The notes: generated from the letters alone by a model not told the origin. 64,000 nt of DNA from Croceicoccus sp. (GCA_002694745.1 NZMY01000037.1:1-64000), one strand, 5' to 3'. Numbered from the stretch's first letter, positions 43,276 through 52,118 are shown. Program-made: numbers and translations.

Positions 43276-43300
43276 CGATCGTTCATTGTTACGATCGCCG
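43273..43300. promoter_or_regulatory. palindrome between secA and the regulator gene
   Basis: CGGCGATCG (43273-43281) and CGATCGCCG (43292-43300) are perfect inverted repeats around the 10-base TTCATTGTTA. It shares 3 bases with the secA terminator stem, so the two hairpins compete. It may be an operator or a second terminator. Confidence 0.5.
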
Positions 43301-43305
43301 TGAAA

Positions 43306-43323
43306 GCGTCACGAATGCGTCAC
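43306..43323 (+). promoter_or_regulatory. 11-bp-spaced direct repeat (OmpR/PhoB-type site)
   Basis: GCGTCAC at 43306-43312 and again at 43317-43323, separated by GAAT. Two 7-mers with a 4-base spacer is the geometry bound by OmpR/PhoB-class regulators; the PHO box is CTGTCAT-N4-CTGTCAC. It lies 45 bp upstream of a gene for such a regulator, which suggests autoregulation. Confidence 0.55.
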
Positions 43324-43367
43324 ATCCTTGCGCCAACCCGTCCCCGCAACAGTGGGGCCGCCGCATC

Positions 43368-44042
43368 GTGGACATCGTTTACATCTACCTTACCGACCCA
43401 TACGCCGAGGCGATGGAACCGTTCGCGCATGACGACATGCATTTCCATTTCGCAAGACTGGATGCCAGCGGGCCGAGGCGGCTGCTCGACGGTCCGCTAT
43501 GGGCTTTCGTCGACTGGGTGATGGACGATCTGTCCGGCCTCGAAATGTGCCGCCGCCTCCGCGCCGACGAACGGACGCGCGATGCGCATGTCACCATGGT
43601 GCTGGAACGCGACGACATCGACGACCGCCGCCGCGCGCTGAGCGCCGGGGCCGATGACTACATGGTGGGGCCGGTGGAGCGCAACGCGGTGCTGGACCGC
43701 GTGCTGGCCGTGCAGGCACGCAGCCGCCACCGCCACGCGACGCAGATCCTGCAGGCCGGCGAACTGGCGATCGACCTGATGGCGCTGCAGGCGCGCTGGG
43801 GCCAGACGCCGGTCATGCTGCGGCCCAACGAATTCCGCCTGCTGCGATTCTTTGCCGAGAATCCGAATCGCGTCCTGACGCGCCACGATCTGATCGAGGG
43901 TCTGGGCAAGCTCGACCCGCCCATCGACGAACGCACGGTGGACGTCTGGATCGGACGCCTGCGCCGCGCGCTCAAGGCGGCGGGCGCGGGCAATCCGCTG
44001 CGCACCGTGCGCTCGATCGGCTATGTCCTCGACGTCGGCTAG
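43368..44042 (+). CDS. OmpR/PhoB-type transcription regulator with degenerate receiver
   Basis: A 224-residue regulator. The receiver (1-115) keeps the probable phospho-acceptor Asp49 in FVDWVMDDLSGLEMCRRLR. It has only one acidic residue where the N-terminal pair should be (YLTDPYAEA), Leu in place of the switch Thr/Ser (MVLERDD) and Gly in place of the conserved Lys before Pro (YMVGPVE). The winged-helix output domain is intact (RPNEFRLLRFFAENPNRVL, TVDVWIGRLRRAL, RTVRSIGYVLD). The start is GTG. No kinase gene is nearby. It may work without phosphorylation, or be a Pho-type regulator with altered control. An 11-bp direct repeat lies upstream. Confidence 0.9.
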   Translation: MDIVYIYLTDPYAEAMEPFAHDDMHFHFARLDASGPRRLLDGPLWAFVDWVMDDLSGLEMCRRLRADERTRDAHVTMVLERDDIDDRRRALSAGADDYMVGPVERNAVLDRVLAVQARSRHRHATQILQAGELAIDLMALQARWGQTPVMLRPNEFRLLRFFAENPNRVLTRHDLIEGLGKLDPPIDERTVDVWIGRLRRALKAAGAGNPLRTVRSIGYVLDVG

Positions 44043-44048
44043 ACGGGG

Positions 44049-46841
44049 CTAGGGCTGCAGACCATAGCGCGCATAGTCCTGCGCGATCCCCGGCCATGTC
44101 CCGGCGATATATTCAATCGTGTCCTCTCCCGCCCGTTCGCCCAGCCGCCGCTGCGCAAAGCCCAGCAAATAGCGGGTCATGAACGACTGCGGCGAACTGG
44201 CCAGCGCCGCCTCTGCATCGGCGCGTGCCTTCTCCGGCTCGCCCATGGTCAGCCACGCAAGCGCCCGGCTGTCCAGCGCGGCCACGGGGCTGCCCGCCTG
44301 CTGGACCGCCTTGTCGCAGATGTCGATCATGTTGTCCCGCCCGACATCGAAGCGCGCCCGGTACCAGCAGGCGTTGTTCACCAGATAGCCCTTGCCGGGC
44401 TGGTCATCCATCAGCGTGTCGACCAGCGCCAACCCTTCCTCGGCCCGTCCGGCATAGGCCAGAACCTCTGCCTTCGTGTCGACGAAGCCCTCGTGATCTT
44501 CGCCATGGTCGTCATATTCGTCGAGCAGGGCAAGCGCCTCCGACGTTTGCCCCATGCGGCCCAGCTGCGCGGCCATCGTGCGCGCATTGGCGCCGTTAGG
44601 ATCGAACTCGAACGCCGTGGTGAAATCGGCCAGCGCCTGTTCGTCGCGGCCGAAATTCCTGTTGAGATAGCCGCGATAGCGATAGTTGTCGGCGTTCGGG
44701 TCGAGCGCGATCGCTTCGTCCATATCCGCCAGCGCGCCGGTCAGATTGCCGGTCTGCTGACGAAAGCCTGCCCGATTGAGGAAACTGCCGGCCTCTTCCG
44801 GGTCGCGTGCGATGGCCTTGGCATAGGCGTCCTCATACGGTTCAAGGCGCTTGCGCAGATCGGCGCGCGCATATTCCCATGCGCGCGAGGCATCGACGGG
44901 GGCCAGCAGGAACGGCACCCCGCTGCTGGCGCGCGCGGCCTGGGTGCGGGCTTCGCTGATGCCCGACGGGGGCAACTCGCCGCCGCGGCTCTCCAGCGTC
45001 TCGCGCGCGATCAGCTTTCCGTCCGCCAGCTCGACATGGCGCACGATGCGTTCCCCGGCGAAAGACACGTCCAGATCGGGCCGACCGCGCAGCGCGAAAC
45101 CCTCGCCCTTTTCGGGCAGCAATATGGTGATCTCGCTTTTCGCAAGACCGGGATAGCCGAGTTCGACCGGAATATCGCGCCATGCGGCCCGTGCGCGATC
45201 GGTCGAAAATTCGTAACCGGCGCCCGGAAGCATGTCGAGGTTCTGCCGCATCCGGGCCCCTTCGTCCTGCCACGGCGTGGTCATCAGACCGGTCACGGTG
45301 AACTGGACGACCGCGTCCTCCTCGATGACCTCGACATCGCCATCGACCAAAGATAGCGCCCCCAGCTGCGTGCTGGCCGCGAGCGCCTCCAGCATCTGCT
45401 CGCGCTGCTCGTCGCTCATCTGGCCGATCGAAGCGGACAGATTGCTGGCAGAGGCACCCGACAGGCGCGTCACCACCGTGGCCAGCGCGGGTATGTCGAC
45501 GCCGCCCCGCTGGTCCAGCGTGATCCGGATATCCATATCGGCGAATTCGGGCACGCGCGGTTCGATGGAGGTCAGGCCTGCGCCCCCGGCACGGATCGGC
45601 AGGCCGTAACGGATCGCGGGCGTATTCGCGATATTGGCGCGCCGCGTCCCGGTCATAGTGCCGTCCAGCCAATAGGGCGTGCCGCCGATATCGGCGCGGA
45701 CGATGACATGGTCGAACGCACCGGGGATCGGAACCATATCGGGCACGGCATCGCTGAACTGCGTGTTCACGAGGACCGGTTCGGCCTCAATCCCCAGCTC
45801 GTCCAGCAGCGCGAGCAGCAGCATCGACTTGGCCTTGCAGTCGCCAAAGCGCAGTTCCCATGTGCGGGCGGGCGCCTGCGGGACATAGTTGCCGCCCGAC
45901 ATGCCGTTCATCAGATAGCTGATGCGTTCCTGCACCAATCGCGTTGCCATGACGGCGCGTTCCAGCGGATCGCTGCTGGCCGCCTTTATCCGCGCGACTT
46001 CGGCGGCAAGCGGGCTGCCGGGCGCGATCGTTTCTTCGGTCTTGTACAATGGCGCGAACACCGAAGAGACTTCCTCCCAGTCTCCGAACGTGCCCGCCTG
46101 CAGCACCTGCGGACGCGTAAAGCGGCTGGGCGCGTCGCTGGGCATTTCGTCGCGTTCGGGCAGGGGGAGGGCGATGCTGACCTGGCGATAGCCGCCGCGG
46201 ATTTCTTCCTGCGGCTGCGCGATGCCGGGACCCGCCTTCCACACCAGCGTCTCGTCCTTGGGCCAGGACACGATGTTGCGGGCAAAGCCAGCCTCGAACG
46301 GTTTGGCGAACAGAAGCGAGTTCAATTGCGCGCCGCCCGCCAGCGTCTCGTCGTGCACGGTCTGGCTGAACGCGATCTGCAGCACGTCGCCCGTACGCAG
46401 TCCCGGTATGGGCATGGTCGCGGTGAGCATCCCGTCGAGCGTCCGGCGCTCAAGCTGCGTCTCGCGGCGCAGCACGGTATATCGCTCGCCCGCGGCCAGC
46501 ACGTCGATGGTGTCGTCCCCGCGCAGGATCCGCACCGCATGGATCGTCAGATCGCCCTTTTCTGGCATCCATGTGGCGGTGCTGGTGCCGCCTTGCGTCA
46601 GCGCCTCGGCACTGTCGAGCTTGATCGCGCGGTCGACGTAGATCGTGACCGTGCCATCCTCGATCCGTTGCTGCACGTCGATGCGGGCGATCGGCAGTTT
46701 GGCCGCGGTGTCGATGGGGGCTGCGCCCTCGATATCGATCCAGTCGGGCGCGGGGCCGTAAAGCACCTCCTCACCGGCAAGCGCGGGCGTCGCCGCAAGC
46801 ATGACAGGTGCAAGCAGCATGAGCGCAGTGACATAACGCAT
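44049..46841 (-). CDS. exported DUF3857 / transglutaminase / TPR protein
   Basis: A 930-residue protein starting MRYVTALMLLAP with a signal peptide ending near AGEEV; the upstream in-frame extension to 46958 is rejected. The DUF3857 beta domain spans about 50-210. It is followed by a transglutaminase core with Cys about 335 in LRFGDCKAKSMLL, His about 376 in FDHVIV and Asp about 391 in YWLDGT, then a further beta region. At least three TPR-like helical pairs (from about 690; for example GNLTGALADMDEAIALDPN) end the protein. Such proteins are periplasmic and of unknown substrate, common in sphingomonads and Bacteroidetes. It lies downstream of the TonB receptor but behind a strong terminator. 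Confidence 0.88.
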   Translation of the reverse strand: MRYVTALMLLAPVMLAATPALAGEEVLYGPAPDWIDIEGAAPIDTAAKLPIARIDVQQRIEDGTVTIYVDRAIKLDSAEALTQGGTSTATWMPEKGDLTIHAVRILRGDDTIDVLAAGERYTVLRRETQLERRTLDGMLTATMPIPGLRTGDVLQIAFSQTVHDETLAGGAQLNSLLFAKPFEAGFARNIVSWPKDETLVWKAGPGIAQPQEEIRGGYRQVSIALPLPERDEMPSDAPSRFTRPQVLQAGTFGDWEEVSSVFAPLYKTEETIAPGSPLAAEVARIKAASSDPLERAVMATRLVQERISYLMNGMSGGNYVPQAPARTWELRFGDCKAKSMLLLALLDELGIEAEPVLVNTQFSDAVPDMVPIPGAFDHVIVRADIGGTPYWLDGTMTGTRRANIANTPAIRYGLPIRAGGAGLTSIEPRVPEFADMDIRITLDQRGGVDIPALATVVTRLSGASASNLSASIGQMSDEQREQMLEALAASTQLGALSLVDGDVEVIEEDAVVQFTVTGLMTTPWQDEGARMRQNLDMLPGAGYEFSTDRARAAWRDIPVELGYPGLAKSEITILLPEKGEGFALRGRPDLDVSFAGERIVRHVELADGKLIARETLESRGGELPPSGISEARTQAARASSGVPFLLAPVDASRAWEYARADLRKRLEPYEDAYAKAIARDPEEAGSFLNRAGFRQQTGNLTGALADMDEAIALDPNADNYRYRGYLNRNFGRDEQALADFTTAFEFDPNGANARTMAAQLGRMGQTSEALALLDEYDDHGEDHEGFVDTKAEVLAYAGRAEEGLALVDTLMDDQPGKGYLVNNACWYRARFDVGRDNMIDICDKAVQQAGSPVAALDSRALAWLTMGEPEKARADAEAALASSPQSFMTRYLLGFAQRRLGERAGEDTIEYIAGTWPGIAQDYARYGLQP

Positions 46842-46977
46842 TCGGAACAAACCCCCTTTTTCGATCCCCGCACCGATGTGCCAAGGGAAACGGCCGAAGG
46901 CAAAAGATTCCGTCAAATCGGTGCCAAAGCACGGTCGCCATGTATCAGCCTGACGCATTTTCAGGCGGCGAACCCAT

Positions 46978-47012
46978 AAAAAAGAGCCCGGTCTCCATAG
47001 CGGAGACCGGGC
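46978..47012 (-). terminator. terminator of the TonB-receptor gene
   Basis: GCCCGGTCTCC (46986-46996) pairs perfectly with GGAGACCGGGC (47002-47012) around a 5-base loop. On the minus strand it is followed by CTCTTTTTTATG, a classical T-run. It lies 27 bp after the receptor stop codon. Confidence 0.92.
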
Positions 47013-47038
47013 CCGTCAGGCGCAGAAAAGTGGGTTGG

Positions 47039-49795
47039 TCAGAATTCCATCGATGCACCGATCGAGAACGAGGCGCCGCGCTTGTAGCTGTTCACGTCCA
47101 GCCGGTTGGTGCCATTGTCCTGATATTCCAGATGCGAGCGCGCGAAGATGTTGCGGGCCTGGAAGTTCAGCTCGACATTCTGGCCGAGGAACGAGGCTTC
47201 GCTTCGCGCCACGAAATCGACGGTCAGGCCCGGATCCTCGACGATCGGGGGCTGCTGCGGGCTGTAGCTGATCACGCGGTCGCTGGCATAGTTGAGCAGA
47301 ACCGTGAACTGCTGGAGCACGTCCATGTCTTCGAAGCCCAGCTGAAGGTTGGCGACATGCTCGGACTGACCGGTCATCGCATCGCCTTCGTCGAAGAAGC
47401 TGCCGATGATCACCGGCGCGCCGGTGAAGGGCGCGGTGGTCGTCTCGTCGAAGCCGCCCAGTTCGGATTTCGAATAGGTGTAGTTCGCGATCAGGACCAG
47501 CTGCTTGGTATCGAACCAGCCGCCCAGATCGTACAGTTCATAATTGTACAGCGCCTCGACTTCCGCGCCGTACAGCTTTGCCTCGGGCACGTTGATAAAG
47601 CTGTATTCGCGCCCGCCGCCCGAGGTGATGGTCGCCACCGTCTCGATCGGCTTGTCGATTTCCTTGTAGAAGCCCGCGACGCTCAGCCGGCTGCCGCCGC
47701 CGATGTAATATTCGGCGCGTGCCTCGGCGTTCAGCAGTTCGCTGTCCGTCAGGAACGGGTTGCCGCGGAACTGGCGGTTGGTCTCGGGGTCGTAATAGGA
47801 CTGCTCGATCAGCTCGCGGAACTGCGGGCGGCCAAGTGTCTTGGATGCCGACAGGCGCAGCTGAAGATCGTCGGTCGCCTCGAACGTGATCGTCGCGGCG
47901 GGGAGGAAATAGTCCTCCTCGATATTGGTCACCGCAAGGGTCGGATCGATGTCGTTGAAGACAGGCGCCAGCGATACGTTCTGCTTGCCTTCTTCATAGC
48001 GCACGCCGACATCCACCGTCAGCGTGTCGAGCGGAAGCCAGCGGATCTGGCCGTAACCGGCGTGAACCCGCAGCGCCGCGTCGAACGCGGGGTTCTGCGA
48101 AGCCTCGACCAGCCCGACATTGAAACCGGCCAGCGTCGCGCCGTTCACGATATCCCCCGGACGGCGCAGGCCGACCAGCGTCAGCACGTCGTTCGTCAGG
48201 CCAAGCCCGACATTCTCGGGATCCACGCTCATCTGAAGGCGGAAGTCGCGGCGTTCCGAATAGCGGTCGGTGTCCGAATAGGCATAGCCGATCGTCGAAA
48301 CGAGGTTGGGCGTGATCTCGTAGCTGGCATCGATGCCGCCGAACCAGAGCTCTTCCTGCAGATCCTCGAATACCGAGCTGATCGGGTCGACGTTCTGGAT
48401 CTGGTTGCCCGTCACGTTGGCAACGTAATAATTGCCGGTCGGCGTATCGAGATTGGTGCGCACGTAATTGAACGTCAGATTATACGGCGCCTCGCGATCG
48501 GTGCGGGCATAGCCGCCGCGCAGGTCGAGCGAGAGCGGGCCGAATTCGAACTCGCCCACCACCTGGCTGTCGATCAGCTGGCGTTCGTACCAGGCCGTGT
48601 TCTGGGTGACGACGTCGAAGTTGTCCTCGAACTGATAGGTGTTCGCGAGGCTCGCCTGCTTGCGCGTGTCGCGAATGTACAGGTTGGTCCAGCGAATGGT
48701 GTGCTCGCCGAAATCGAGGCCGAAGGCGACGAGCGAATTGAACAGCATGCGCTGATCGGTGATGAAGTTTTCCGTATCGTCGCGCAGCTGCAGGTCGGTC
48801 GTACCGCTCTGCGAGGTGACGAGCCGGTTGCGCCAGCTGTTCTTGAGGCCGGCGGTCGCGATCACGCCCAGCACCGCATCGGAACCGACGTCGAACGATG
48901 TGCCCGCCGTGACCGATCCCGACCAGTTCGGCGGCAGATTGCCGTCCTTCTGTACGGTGGCGAGATTGGTCGGCCAGATCTGCGCCGCGATCCCTTCCTG
49001 CACGGCGATGTCCGAATCCTCGATCCGCTCGCCGGTCTGGTAGAAAGCCTCCAGGTTGGACGGCGTGTCCCGGTTGCCGTTGTCGAAACCGGTCCAGTCG
49101 ATGTCCGAACCGAAATAGGTCAGCCCGTCGCGGCCCGTCGTGCGGGTATCGCCGCCGCCGCTGACCGAGATGGTGAAGAAGCTCTCGTCCGGAACGGCGC
49201 GGGTGGTCAGGTTGATGACGCCGCCGCCGAATTCGCCGGGGAAGTTGGGCGAATAGGTCTTTTGCACCAGCGAGGATGCGATGACGCTGGTCGGGAAGAT
49301 GTCGAGCGGCACCACGCGGCTCAGCGGTTCGGGGCTGGGCAGCGGCAGGCCGTTCAGCATGGCAAGCGAATAGCGATCGCCAAGGCCGCGGACATAGACG
49401 CGTCCGTCGCCGACGATCGACAGGCCGGTGACGCGGTTCAGCGCGCCCGCGATGTCGCCTTCGCCGGTGCGGGCGATCTGCTCTGCGGACAGGACGCTGA
49501 CGACCTGCGTCGACGAACGGGTGACGTCGCGCACGCGGCGGCCGGTGACGATGATGTCGCCGCCGGGAACCGAGATGTCGGTGTCCTGATATTCCTCTTC
49601 GGTCGCCGTATCGCTGTCGGGCAGCACTTCGGCACCGGGGCCAAGCGCGTCCTCGGCCTGCTGGATCTCGGCCGATTCCGTGCTGGGGTCATCGCCCGGG
49701 GGTACGCCGATAACATCCTGCGCAAAACCGGTGGCGGGAAAGGAAAGCGCGGTGGAAAGCAGGAGTACGCCTGCAAGGCGCTTGCCGGTCGACAT
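47039..49795 (-). CDS. TonB-dependent outer-membrane receptor
   Basis: A 918-residue receptor with signal peptide (MSTGKRLAGVLLLSTALSF, cleaved near GFAQ). An acidic N-terminal stretch of about 50 residues follows, then a TonB-box-like DIIVTGRR, the plug domain (about 90-225; STQVVSVLSAEQIARTGEGD, VYVRGLGDRYS) and a beta-barrel ending in the aromatic SFSIGASMEF expected for BamA recognition. Such receptors import scarce ligands with energy from TonB. No ligand can be read, and no iron-siderophore genes adjoin it. It is the second gene after the beta-rich lipoprotein, separated by a terminator-like hairpin. PHO-like repeats upstream of the pair hint at a phosphate-linked ligand; this is inference. 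Confidence 0.93.
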   Translation of the reverse strand: MSTGKRLAGVLLLSTALSFPATGFAQDVIGVPPGDDPSTESAEIQQAEDALGPGAEVLPDSDTATEEEYQDTDISVPGGDIIVTGRRVRDVTRSSTQVVSVLSAEQIARTGEGDIAGALNRVTGLSIVGDGRVYVRGLGDRYSLAMLNGLPLPSPEPLSRVVPLDIFPTSVIASSLVQKTYSPNFPGEFGGGVINLTTRAVPDESFFTISVSGGGDTRTTGRDGLTYFGSDIDWTGFDNGNRDTPSNLEAFYQTGERIEDSDIAVQEGIAAQIWPTNLATVQKDGNLPPNWSGSVTAGTSFDVGSDAVLGVIATAGLKNSWRNRLVTSQSGTTDLQLRDDTENFITDQRMLFNSLVAFGLDFGEHTIRWTNLYIRDTRKQASLANTYQFEDNFDVVTQNTAWYERQLIDSQVVGEFEFGPLSLDLRGGYARTDREAPYNLTFNYVRTNLDTPTGNYYVANVTGNQIQNVDPISSVFEDLQEELWFGGIDASYEITPNLVSTIGYAYSDTDRYSERRDFRLQMSVDPENVGLGLTNDVLTLVGLRRPGDIVNGATLAGFNVGLVEASQNPAFDAALRVHAGYGQIRWLPLDTLTVDVGVRYEEGKQNVSLAPVFNDIDPTLAVTNIEEDYFLPAATITFEATDDLQLRLSASKTLGRPQFRELIEQSYYDPETNRQFRGNPFLTDSELLNAEARAEYYIGGGSRLSVAGFYKEIDKPIETVATITSGGGREYSFINVPEAKLYGAEVEALYNYELYDLGGWFDTKQLVLIANYTYSKSELGGFDETTTAPFTGAPVIIGSFFDEGDAMTGQSEHVANLQLGFEDMDVLQQFTVLLNYASDRVISYSPQQPPIVEDPGLTVDFVARSEASFLGQNVELNFQARNIFARSHLEYQDNGTNRLDVNSYKRGASFSIGASMEF

Positions 49796-49863
49796 GGCTA
49801 TGAAACCCCCTCAATGGATCAGTCGGGTCAGGCCCATCCAAGGACCTGTCAAAAGCAAATACG

Positions 49864-49910
49864 AAAAGGGGGAGGGCGGACCCGGCGCTGGTCCGGATCG
49901 CACCCTCCCC
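49864..49910 (-). terminator. terminator-like hairpin between lipoprotein and receptor genes
   Basis: GGGGGAGGG (49868-49876) pairs with CCCTCCCC (49903-49910), with an inner GCGGACC/GGTCCG stem. On the minus strand the outer stem is followed by CCTTTTCG. It would let some transcripts end after the lipoprotein gene, giving more lipoprotein than receptor. Confidence 0.6.
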
Positions 49911-49920
49911 GATTACGCGA

Positions 49921-51477
49921 TCAGGAGTAGACCGGCAGCTCGGTGCAGAGGCCGGTGTTGTTCCCGAAGGTCAGGGTGGCGCTGTCGCAGGTCCAGCCCT
50001 CGTACCACGTGTCGGTTTCGTCCGCGACGGCACCGATATAGTCGGTGGCATCGAAGAAGCTCGACAGAGCGGTCGGGTCATAGGCGGCCACGCCCGCTTC
50101 GCCGGTGCCGTTGATGAAGCCGCCGGTCAGCGTGATGGTGAACGACGAGTCCGTGTCGTCACCGCCGTCGAAGGCCGCCGCGACCTCGGCGTCGGTCACG
50201 CCCGACGAACCGCGGAACGGCTGGGTGGTGCCGCAATTGGCGACGACCGAAGCGAACAGCGGGTCCTGGGCCAGCGTCACGGTCTCGTCCAGACGGACGC
50301 AGGTGCGGTCGCCGTCGATGTCCATGACCGAGTTGACGAGGCTGAACTGCGCACCGCCGCGAAGGCGCAGGGCCTGTGCGCTGCCGCTGCTGCGCGACAG
50401 GAAGGTCGCGTTCGCAATCCGCAGGTTGGTGCGCGGCAGGGCGCCGGTCGAGTAGTCCTCATCGGGCGAGTCCAGCTCGACGATGTTGTCGCCGGTGCCG
50501 GCGCGCTGGGCGACGATCACATATTGCAGGTTCGCCTGGGCGCCCGTGTCGACGTCGATCGAATCGTCCGAAGCGCCGACCACGATCATGTGGCTCATAT
50601 TCACGCGGCCGCCGAAGAACTCGGTACCGTCGTCCGAGCTGTTGAAGCTCATCCAGTGGTCGATGGTCGTGCCCGAACCGATGCCGCCGGTGGTCAGCGA
50701 CTGCAGTTCCGAACCGCCTTCCAGCGTGAAGCCCGAGTAGCGGATCTGGAAATACTGCATGGTGCCCGAGCTGTCGTCCGGGGTGTTGCCGCCGAAAAGC
50801 GTGGTCACGGCCGCACCTTCCAGAAGCTGCTCGCACTCGGCCTGGTTGGCCTTGTTCGGAACGCCGTCGCGGCAGTCCGAAACCGGCGCGCGGCCCAGCA
50901 GGACGACGCCGCCCCACTGTGCGTCGGAATTCTCGCCCGCGGTGCTCTGCACGTTGTCGCGGCTGGTGAAAATGATCGGACGCTCGGGCTCACCCACGGC
51001 GTCGATCTGGTTGCCGCGGTTGACGACCAGGTACGAACGGCCGGTTGCGCCAAACAGGATCACGCCGGGTTCGATCGACAGAGTCACGTCGCTGTCGCTG
51101 GCCGAAGCGACCGGACCGCCGTCGGTGCCGACATCGACGCGGCCGTTGATGGCGTAGAGCAGGCCCTCGATATAGGGCAGCGTGTCGCTGGCATCGAACT
51201 GCGCGGGCAGGGTGCAGACGCGGTATTCGCCGCTGTCGCCCTCGATCGTGCCCGAATTGGTCAGGCCGCCGGTCGACGCGATGGTGGGGCAGCCATTGGC
51301 CGGCGTCACCGTTGGAGTTGGCGTCGGAGTAGGCGTCGGCGTAGGCGACGGCGCGGGTGCAGGATTTTCGATGATGATGTCACCGCCCGTTCCGGGAGAG
51401 ACGATCTGGTCGCCGCCGCAGCCGGCAAGAGCCAGCATGCTGCAGCCAAGAATAAGCGAGCGGTGAATATTGGTCAC
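49921..51477 (-). CDS. surface-type lipoprotein, probably beta-rich
   Basis: A 518-residue lipoprotein. GTG 51477 is chosen because the reading then opens directly with a signal peptide (TNIHRSLILGCSMLALAGC, lipobox LAGC) and AAGGGG lies 12 bases upstream; an ATG at 51603 is less likely. A PT-repeat linker ([14 protein letters not shown]) follows the anchor. The body has repeated short strands and Asp/Gly-rich turns, with segments such as IDAVGEPERPIIFTSRDNVQ, WGGVVLLGRAPVSDC and SFNSSDDGTEFFGGRVNM. These suggest a right-handed beta-helix lipoprotein. Four or more cysteines could pair. It precedes the TonB receptor and may hand a ligand to it. Function unknown. Confidence 0.8.
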   Translation of the reverse strand: MTNIHRSLILGCSMLALAGCGGDQIVSPGTGGDIIIENPAPAPSPTPTPTPTPTPTVTPANGCPTIASTGGLTNSGTIEGDSGEYRVCTLPAQFDASDTLPYIEGLLYAINGRVDVGTDGGPVASASDSDVTLSIEPGVILFGATGRSYLVVNRGNQIDAVGEPERPIIFTSRDNVQSTAGENSDAQWGGVVLLGRAPVSDCRDGVPNKANQAECEQLLEGAAVTTLFGGNTPDDSSGTMQYFQIRYSGFTLEGGSELQSLTTGGIGSGTTIDHWMSFNSSDDGTEFFGGRVNMSHMIVVGASDDSIDVDTGAQANLQYVIVAQRAGTGDNIVELDSPDEDYSTGALPRTNLRIANATFLSRSSGSAQALRLRGGAQFSLVNSVMDIDGDRTCVRLDETVTLAQDPLFASVVANCGTTQPFRGSSGVTDAEVAAAFDGGDDTDSSFTITLTGGFINGTGEAGVAAYDPTALSSFFDATDYIGAVADETDTWYEGWTCDSATLTFGNNTGLCTELPVYS

Positions 51478-51758
51478 GGCAATTGGTCCCCTTGGTACCG
51501 AGAATCGAATAGCGTGCGATTTCGGATCGCTCGGCTCCGCTAGACCCCGCTTGTGACAGTTTCTTTGCAAGGACGTGATCATCCGACTGACATTCGTGTT
51601 CAATCCCGCACAATTCCGCCATTCCGCAACTGCAAAAAGATTTTCCGACGATTGCCGCGGCTCTAATGTTTCAGAAAAATGACAATGTTACAGAATTGTT
51701 GCAGTAGGGAGCGATACGGCGCATATTTGTCTCAACTTACGGATAAGGAGAGATGGAT
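51478..51758. promoter_or_regulatory. divergent regulatory region, lipoprotein/receptor pair and small secreted protein
   Basis: About 280 bp with no gene. It contains a minus-strand CTGTCAC (51553-51559) preceded at 11-bp spacing by the weaker TTGCAAA, and the clearer repeat pair at 51687-51704. It is AT-rich from about 51620 on, as expected for promoters. Confidence 0.45.
51687..51704 (-). promoter_or_regulatory. PHO-box-like direct repeat
   Basis: Read on the minus strand, CTGCAAC (51704-51698), AATT, CTGTAAC (51693-51687): two 7-mers with a 4-base spacer, matching PHO-box geometry and close to the ppk site (CTGTCAG, CTGTAAC). On the plus strand it reads TGTTACAG-AAT-TGTTGCAG, so it could act on either divergent gene. 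Confidence 0.5.
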
Positions 51759-52118
51759 ATGGCAATCGCTACGCTGTTCGCAGGCCTGCTCGCCGCAGGG
51801 GCGGCGCTGGCTCCGCAGGCGGATCTTACGGCCGCGAACACCGCCGAACCCGTTGGCGCAAGCGAAGAAATCGAAGTGGCGGCCGTGATGGACAGCGGCG
51901 ATCCGGTGCAGCTTCTCAATCGCGGCGTCGACTTTGCCCGTCAGGGCGAAACCGAACGCGCCCGCGCCATGTTCACGCGCGTCGCCGACAACCGGATGCG
52001 CTACCAGATGGAAACCGCGCAGGGCGAATGGGCGGACTCGCGCAATCTGGCGCGCAAGGCTCTCGGCATGCTCGACCGCGGCGAATTCGTCCCTTCGCGC
52101 GTCGCCAAGGCCGACTGA
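51759..52118 (+). CDS. small exported protein with a TPR-like helix pair
   Basis: A 119-residue protein starting MAIATLFAGLLAAGAALA, a plausible signal peptide. ATG 51759 is preferred over 51753 because AGGAG lies 8 bases before it rather than 2. The mature part has PVQLLNRGVDFARQGETERARAMFTRVAD, which looks like one tetratricopeptide-type helix pair, then a polar helical tail. I do not recognise a named family. It is divergent from the lipoprotein/receptor pair, shares the PHO-like region with it, and is followed by a terminator. Confidence 0.7.
   Translation: MAIATLFAGLLAAGAALAPQADLTAANTAEPVGASEEIEVAAVMDSGDPVQLLNRGVDFARQGETERARAMFTRVADNRMRYQMETAQGEWADSRNLARKALGMLDRGEFVPSRVAKAD

Noticed and set aside
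46940-49930. 996-codon plus-strand frame opposite the TonB receptor gene
   Set aside because: Antisense shadow; the minus-strand reading has signal peptide, TonB box, plug and barrel terminus.
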